From positions 1 through 9,335 of the forward strand of contig JAISEB010000202.1 in the NCBI GenBank assembly GCA_031264395.1: a stretch of 9,335 nt of DNA, written 5' to 3'. This DNA comes from Treponema sp. (GTDB lineage: Bacteria > Spirochaetota > Spirochaetia > Treponematales > Breznakiellaceae). Shown in pieces: positions 5,406 to 9,335 of the stretch. Positions within the stretch are counted from its first letter, which is position 1. Each line of letters begins with the position of its first letter. Below the pieces are notes generated by a model. The model did no database searches. It was not told where the DNA came from and worked only from the letters and a program-made list of their open reading frames with translations. Both the position numbers and the translations under genes were made by a program.

Positions 5406-6251
5406 ATGATTAACCTGAATAAAAAAATTACACCGGGAAAAATTGTGCTGTCGTTACTGATTATCTGCGCCGTTCTGGTTCAGATATATCCGCTTTTCTG
5501 GATCTTTATGTCCAGCGTAAAAACCACTGAAGATTTTCTCGGCAGGCCGGCCTACATGATGCCTCAAAAAATTATCCTTACAAATTATGTCCGGGTGATA
5601 ACCGAAACTTCCATTCCCCGGTATTTTTTGAACAGCGCTATTGTGGCGTTTTTTACGCTTGTCTGCCTTGCCTTTCTGGGTTCTCTGGCCGGCTTTGCCC
5701 TTTCCAAGATGGTTTTTCCCGGTAAAAATATAATCTTCGTATATTTCATGATCGGGATCATGATCCCCATGTTTGTAGGTATAATACCCATTTTTCAGAT
5801 GTATAAAATATTGGGACTGCGGGATACGTATGCGTCGCTGGTACTTCCGCAGGTTGGCTTTGGCATTCCCATAGCCATGTTCCTTTTCGCGGGTTTTATG
5901 GACTTCATACCTGACGAAATTCAGGAATCCGCCTTCATGGACGGCGCTACTCCGCTGACCGTATATCTGCGGATCATGATGCCCATGTCTTCCAATGCGG
6001 TGATTACGGTATTAACCTTCAACTTTATCTCCGTCTGGAACGAAGTAACCTTTGCCAATACTTTTATCAGCAACATGAAGATGCGGACCCTGCCTATCGG
6101 CCTTACGGAATTTCTGCGCGGCATGGGAACCCGTGACTGGGGAATAACTTTTGCGTCCATCGGAATTTCAATTTTACCGACACTGATCATTTATTTTATT
6201 CTGAATGACAGGATCATCGAGGGTATGGCGGCAGGCGCCGTTAAAGGTTAG
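5406..6251 (+). CDS. ABC sugar transporter permease, MalG/UgpE type (second permease)
   Basis: This is the inner-membrane partner of the preceding permease, 281 residues from the preferred start. An in-frame ATG also exists at 5394, but it has no ribosome site, and the only strong Shine-Dalgarno, GGAGG at 5396-5400, lies five bases before the ATG at 5406, so I choose 5406. Features in order: an N-terminal membrane helix (about 12-34) followed by FWIFMSSVKT, usual in MalG-type proteins; NSAIV (76-80) opening the second helix; further helices near 77-98, 105-127, 143-163, 196-212 and 247-266; and an EAA loop in the form ESAFMDGATPLTVYLRIMMP (174-193). The C-terminus runs through QF-like and LNDRIIEGMAAGAVKG (266-281), the typical 'r.iveGltaGavKG' ending. 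No ATP-binding subunit is encoded on either side. Confidence 0.94.
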   Translation: MINLNKKITPGKIVLSLLIICAVLVQIYPLFWIFMSSVKTTEDFLGRPAYMMPQKIILTNYVRVITETSIPRYFLNSAIVAFFTLVCLAFLGSLAGFALSKMVFPGKNIIFVYFMIGIMIPMFVGIIPIFQMYKILGLRDTYASLVLPQVGFGIPIAMFLFAGFMDFIPDEIQESAFMDGATPLTVYLRIMMPMSSNAVITVLTFNFISVWNEVTFANTFISNMKMRTLPIGLTEFLRGMGTRDWGITFASIGISILPTLIIYFILNDRIIEGMAAGAVKG

Positions 6252-6268
6252 AAAACAGGGAGAAGTTT

Positions 6269-7795
6269 ATGTCAAAGACAGTAAGGGCGACGATAAACAG
6301 GGACTTTGTCATCGGCAGGGTATCGGACATGATGTTCGGGCACTACTTTGAACCTATCGGCAGATGCACCCACGAGGGCATGTACGAGCCGGATCATCCC
6401 AGCGCCAATGCCAAGGGCTGGCGGCAGGACGTACTGGAATTGGTCAGGGACCTCCACATTACCTGTTTCCGGTATCCGGGGGGAAACCTCACCGCTTCCT
6501 ACCGGTGGGAGGACGGCATCGGTCCAAGGGAAAAACGCCCCGCCAGAATGGAGCTTGCCTGGGTCTCTGTTGAGGATAACTCCGTCGGTATCAATGAATA
6601 CATCGAATACGTAAAAGATCTGGGGGCGGAGACCCTTATGACTTTCAATATGGGTACCCGCGGACTGGAGTCGGCGGTAGATCTGGTAGAATACTGCAAT
6701 TATCCCGGCGGGACACATTTAAGCGATCTTCGCCGCGCTCATGGTTACGAGAAACCCCACAACATCCGTTACTGGTGCCTTGGCAACGAGGTCGAAGGAG
6801 AATGGCAGATTGCGCAGCACCGCGCCGAAGATTACGGCTGGCTTTGCCGGCAGACAGCCAAGGCGGTAAAACGGATGGACCCCTCCTATCAGCTTATCGC
6901 CGCCGGTTCAAGCAGTTGCAGCCTGCCGACCTACATCGACTGGGACATCAAAATTCTGGATGACGCCTACGACTACATTGACGGCCTTGCGATTCATTGT
7001 TATACGGACCGCCGGGAAACAGACACGACCCCGCATTACCTGGCTCATACGATCAATCTGGAACAGTACCTTTCCTCCATCGAGGGAGTCTGCCGGGCCA
7101 TCAAGGCAAAGAAACGGGGTAAAAAGGACATTTGGCTCTCCATTGACGAATGGAATGTACAGTCCTATGAAATAGTCCATCTGCAGGCGGACAGGCCAAA
7201 ACGGGGCATAAAACCATGGATGGTGCATCCGCCTATCATTGAGCAGACTTATACGATGGAAGACGCTCTGGCGCTGGGCCTTCAGCTGATTGTGTATTTC
7301 CGGCATTGCAATACCATCAAGGTGGCCTGCATGTCCCTTCTAGTCAACTGCCTGTCTCCGATCATGACCGAAAAAGGCGGCCCTGCCTGGAGGCAGCCGA
7401 CGTATTATCCCTTTATGCATTGTTCCAAATACGGCCGGGGCCGGGCGCTGGAAACAATCGTCAACTGTGAATCCTATAAAGACGATCTTTACGGAGAAGT
7501 CCCCTATGTAGAAGGCATTATGATACAAAACGAAGGGGATACGCTCACTTTCTTCGCGGTAAACAAACACGATGATGAATGTATCTGCCTTTGCAACCTT
7601 CAGGGCTTTGAAGACTATAGAATACTTGAACACATAGTCCTTTCCCATGAGGATCTTTTCGCAGTTAATACGTCCGGGGACCAGGATAATGTCAAGCCCC
7701 GCACCCGGGACGGCAGTATTGTCACCGGCGGGGAACTTCACGCGGTACTGGAAAAATATTCCTGGAATGTAATCCGCATGCAAAAAGGGGCATAG
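6269..7795 (+). CDS. Alpha-L-arabinofuranosidase, glycoside hydrolase family 51 (cytoplasmic)
   Basis: This 508-residue enzyme should cleave terminal alpha-L-arabinofuranosyl units from imported arabinan or arabinoxylan oligosaccharides with retention of configuration. The (beta/alpha)8 domain covers about residues 15-380. Motifs seen are GHYFEPIGRC (24-33), FRYPGGN (68-74), CLGNEVEG (170-177) with E174 as the expected acid/base, and SIDEWNV (291-297) with E294 as the expected nucleophile. The rest (about 385-505) forms the C-terminal beta-sandwich. The length of about 500 residues is normal for bacterial GH51 (AbfA-like). There is no signal peptide, so it acts in the cytoplasm after transport. 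GGGAG at 6258-6262 is six bases before the ATG, and the gene starts 17 bases after the second permease. Some GH51 members also act on beta-glucosidic bonds, so exact substrate is not settled. An entire GH51 gene is present with both catalytic residues intact. Confidence 0.93.
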   Translation: MSKTVRATINRDFVIGRVSDMMFGHYFEPIGRCTHEGMYEPDHPSANAKGWRQDVLELVRDLHITCFRYPGGNLTASYRWEDGIGPREKRPARMELAWVSVEDNSVGINEYIEYVKDLGAETLMTFNMGTRGLESAVDLVEYCNYPGGTHLSDLRRAHGYEKPHNIRYWCLGNEVEGEWQIAQHRAEDYGWLCRQTAKAVKRMDPSYQLIAAGSSSCSLPTYIDWDIKILDDAYDYIDGLAIHCYTDRRETDTTPHYLAHTINLEQYLSSIEGVCRAIKAKKRGKKDIWLSIDEWNVQSYEIVHLQADRPKRGIKPWMVHPPIIEQTYTMEDALALGLQLIVYFRHCNTIKVACMSLLVNCLSPIMTEKGGPAWRQPTYYPFMHCSKYGRGRALETIVNCESYKDDLYGEVPYVEGIMIQNEGDTLTFFAVNKHDDECICLCNLQGFEDYRILEHIVLSHEDLFAVNTSGDQDNVKPRTRDGSIVTGGELHAVLEKYSWNVIRMQKGA

Positions 7796-7796
7796 C

Positions 7797-9215
7797 ATGG
7801 GCAAACAAACACTGGCGGTAATGATTGGGGCGGGTATTTTTTTCCCTCCCGAATTTTGCAGGGCCGCCCGGAAAGAAATCCATAGCGCCGTCGAAAAGGC
7901 CGGTTGCAATGTTCTCATGATGCCTGAAAACGCCACCCCCTGCGGGGGCATTCGGTCACCTGAGGAGGGCCGCAAATTCGCGGCCTTTCTCAGGGATCAC
8001 AAAAACGAATATGACGGTGTGGTACTATCCCTTCCTAACTTTGGAAATGAAAACAGCGCTATTTTGGGCCTGCGGGATTGCGGTACGCCTATCTTCATAC
8101 AGGCATACCCGGACAGGATAGGATTCATGGATGTCAAAAACCGCAGAGACGCGTTTTGCGGAAAAATGTCAATCATGGATCTGTTTCATCAGGCAGAATT
8201 GCCCTATACGGTTTGCCCTCCCCACACAATTTCCCCTGAAGACCCCCGTTTTGAAACACAGATCAGGGATTTTGCCGCCCTCTGCCGCGTGGTAAAACGG
8301 ATGCGCCGGGTCACCGTAGGAGCCATCGGCGCCAGAACCACTCCATGGAAAACAGTACGGATAGATGAATATGCCCTGGAAAGCATGGGGATTACCGTAG
8401 AGACCATAGACCTCAGCGAGCTCTTTTACCGGGTAGAAAAATTTGACGCCGCTTCGGCAAAATACAAGGCAAAGGAAGAATCGTACCGGCAGTACGCAAA
8501 CTGGGGCAGAATTCCCCAGGATAATTTTTCCTCCATGGTAAAAACTGCGGTAATCCTGGATGAGATTATTGACGAGTATAAACTTGATTGTCTTGGTCTG
8601 CGGTGCTGGAATGAATTTGAAGCCATCCTTCATATCGGTCCCTGTCTTATCTTGAGTGAACTTTGTAACCGGAGAATCCCTGCGGCCTGCGAAGTTGACG
8701 TGGGCAACGCCTTAAGTATGCTGGCTTTGCAGGAAGCCTCGGGAAAACCGGCGGCCATATTGGACTGGAACAATAACTATGGAGATGAAGAAGACAAGTG
8801 TATTCTGTTCCATTGCGGGCCGGTGGCAAAAGACATGCTGGCAGGAGAACAGGAAGTAGTAGACAATCCGTTACAGGCCATGGTCCACGGCCCGGATCAC
8901 GCATGGGGCGCCAGTCAAGCCCGTATCAAACCGTCTCCCATGACCTATTTGAGCGCCCGCACGGAAAAAGGACGGCTTGGGTTTTATATGGGAGAAGGGC
9001 AATTCACCGGTGATCCCATCGAGGACACCTTTTTCGGCAATGCGGGGGTCGCTCAAATTCCCAATCTGCAGAAAGTCCTGGCAGGGGCCGGTCAATACGG
9101 TTTCAGGCACCATGTCTCGGTAACCCTGTCCAAATCGGAAAAGGTATTAAGGGAAGCTTTTGTAAAATACCTTGATTACGATGTTATCAAGACAAGTGAA
9201 TGTCCATCCCTGTAA
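7797..9215 (+). CDS. L-fucose/L-arabinose isomerase-fold family protein
   Basis: This 472-residue cytoplasmic protein resembles the FucI/AraA-type isomerases as the broad COG2407-like group, not canonical AraA. The N-terminal half has a Rossmann-like pattern, with DGVVLSLPNFGNENSAILGL (73-92) and GTPIFIQAYP (96-105). The C-terminal half holds the likely metal and catalytic region: GLRCWNEFEA (267-276, E273), CEVDVGNALSM (298-308, E299 and D301), FHCG (338-341, H339) and FRHHVSV (436-442, H438/H439). These match by position the acidic pair and histidine ligands of Mn-dependent aldose-ketose isomerases. Next to GH51 the natural job is L-arabinose to L-ribulose conversion, but this is inference; related proteins may act on other sugars or be non-catalytic. 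It follows GH51 with one base between stop and start, using AAGGGG inside the GH51 end as ribosome site, so the two are surely co-translated. Confidence 0.85.
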   Translation: MGKQTLAVMIGAGIFFPPEFCRAARKEIHSAVEKAGCNVLMMPENATPCGGIRSPEEGRKFAAFLRDHKNEYDGVVLSLPNFGNENSAILGLRDCGTPIFIQAYPDRIGFMDVKNRRDAFCGKMSIMDLFHQAELPYTVCPPHTISPEDPRFETQIRDFAALCRVVKRMRRVTVGAIGARTTPWKTVRIDEYALESMGITVETIDLSELFYRVEKFDAASAKYKAKEESYRQYANWGRIPQDNFSSMVKTAVILDEIIDEYKLDCLGLRCWNEFEAILHIGPCLILSELCNRRIPAACEVDVGNALSMLALQEASGKPAAILDWNNNYGDEEDKCILFHCGPVAKDMLAGEQEVVDNPLQAMVHGPDHAWGASQARIKPSPMTYLSARTEKGRLGFYMGEGQFTGDPIEDTFFGNAGVAQIPNLQKVLAGAGQYGFRHHVSVTLSKSEKVLREAFVKYLDYDVIKTSECPSL

Positions 9216-9335
9216 AAGCGGGACAAGGGTGTCTTTGCCTCTATAACGACCGCGGCCAATCCCGCTTCTGTGCCTGTGTGCGACAGAGGGCAGGGCAACG
9301 TCATTTAACTTTGCCGAACAAGACATCATGCAGAA
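9216..9335 (+). other. 3' flank of the operon, no clear terminator
   Basis: AAGCGGGA (9216-9223) is complementary to TCCCGCTT (9260-9267), and CTTCTGT (9264-9270) can pair with ACAGAGG (9283-9289) with one wobble. These arms overlap, so only one can form. The first has a 36-base loop, and no T-run follows either, so I do not call an intrinsic terminator. No new gene start is visible before the window ends. Confidence 0.3.

Noticed and set aside
9216..9289. Intrinsic terminator after the isomerase
   Set aside because: The inverted repeats have either a 36-base loop or a wobble stem, and no T-run follows.
9147..9329. Minus-strand frame at the right end
   Set aside because: It overlaps the isomerase 3' end convergently and has no ribosome site or family resemblance.

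Overview
The window reads as accessory-meets-core DNA from a spirochaete of the Treponema type, possibly a gut or termite-gut relative. This is an inference. It rests on the style of the HESD-class MurG, the relaxed lipobox of the sugar-binding lipoprotein, a roughly 50-65% G+C content, and carbohydrate-uptake genes aimed at plant arabinan. No rRNA, tRNA, CRISPR, transposase or phage gene was seen.

Left part (1-2348, all on the minus strand): a tightly packed housekeeping run, murG -> CvpA-family membrane protein -> DNA polymerase III delta' (holB). The genes overlap by 4 and 8 bases, so they look translationally coupled. holB runs off the left edge, and only its N-terminal 224 codons are present.

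Middle (2349-3044): a gene-free divergent control region of about 700 bp. It contains a 15-bp direct repeat pair, one copy of which overlaps a candidate murG start codon. It also has a possible plus-strand promoter near 2738-2768, a palindromic operator-like cluster (2788-2825) built on ATGTAA/TTACAT, and a long GC-rich leader. The leader contains two adjacent, crossing complementarities (2820-2920) and a stable hairpin (2931-2962).

Right part (3045-9215, all on the plus strand): a five-gene operon. In order these are a family 1 sugar-binding lipoprotein, two ABC permeases, a cytoplasmic GH51 alpha-L-arabinofuranosidase and an L-fucose/L-arabinose isomerase-fold protein. The likely scheme is capture of an arabinose-containing oligosaccharide or arabinoside in the periplasm, import through the two permeases with an ATPase encoded elsewhere, release of L-arabinose inside the cell by GH51, and aldose-to-ketose conversion by the last protein. 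A 120-bp stem-loop-rich gap separates the binding-protein gene from the permeases and could set their expression ratio. No kinase, epimerase, regulator or ATPase gene is in the window.

I see no radically new system. The least ordinary items are the structured leader with its operator cluster, the pairing of GH51 with a non-AraA-type isomerase, and an unusually long insert in delta'.
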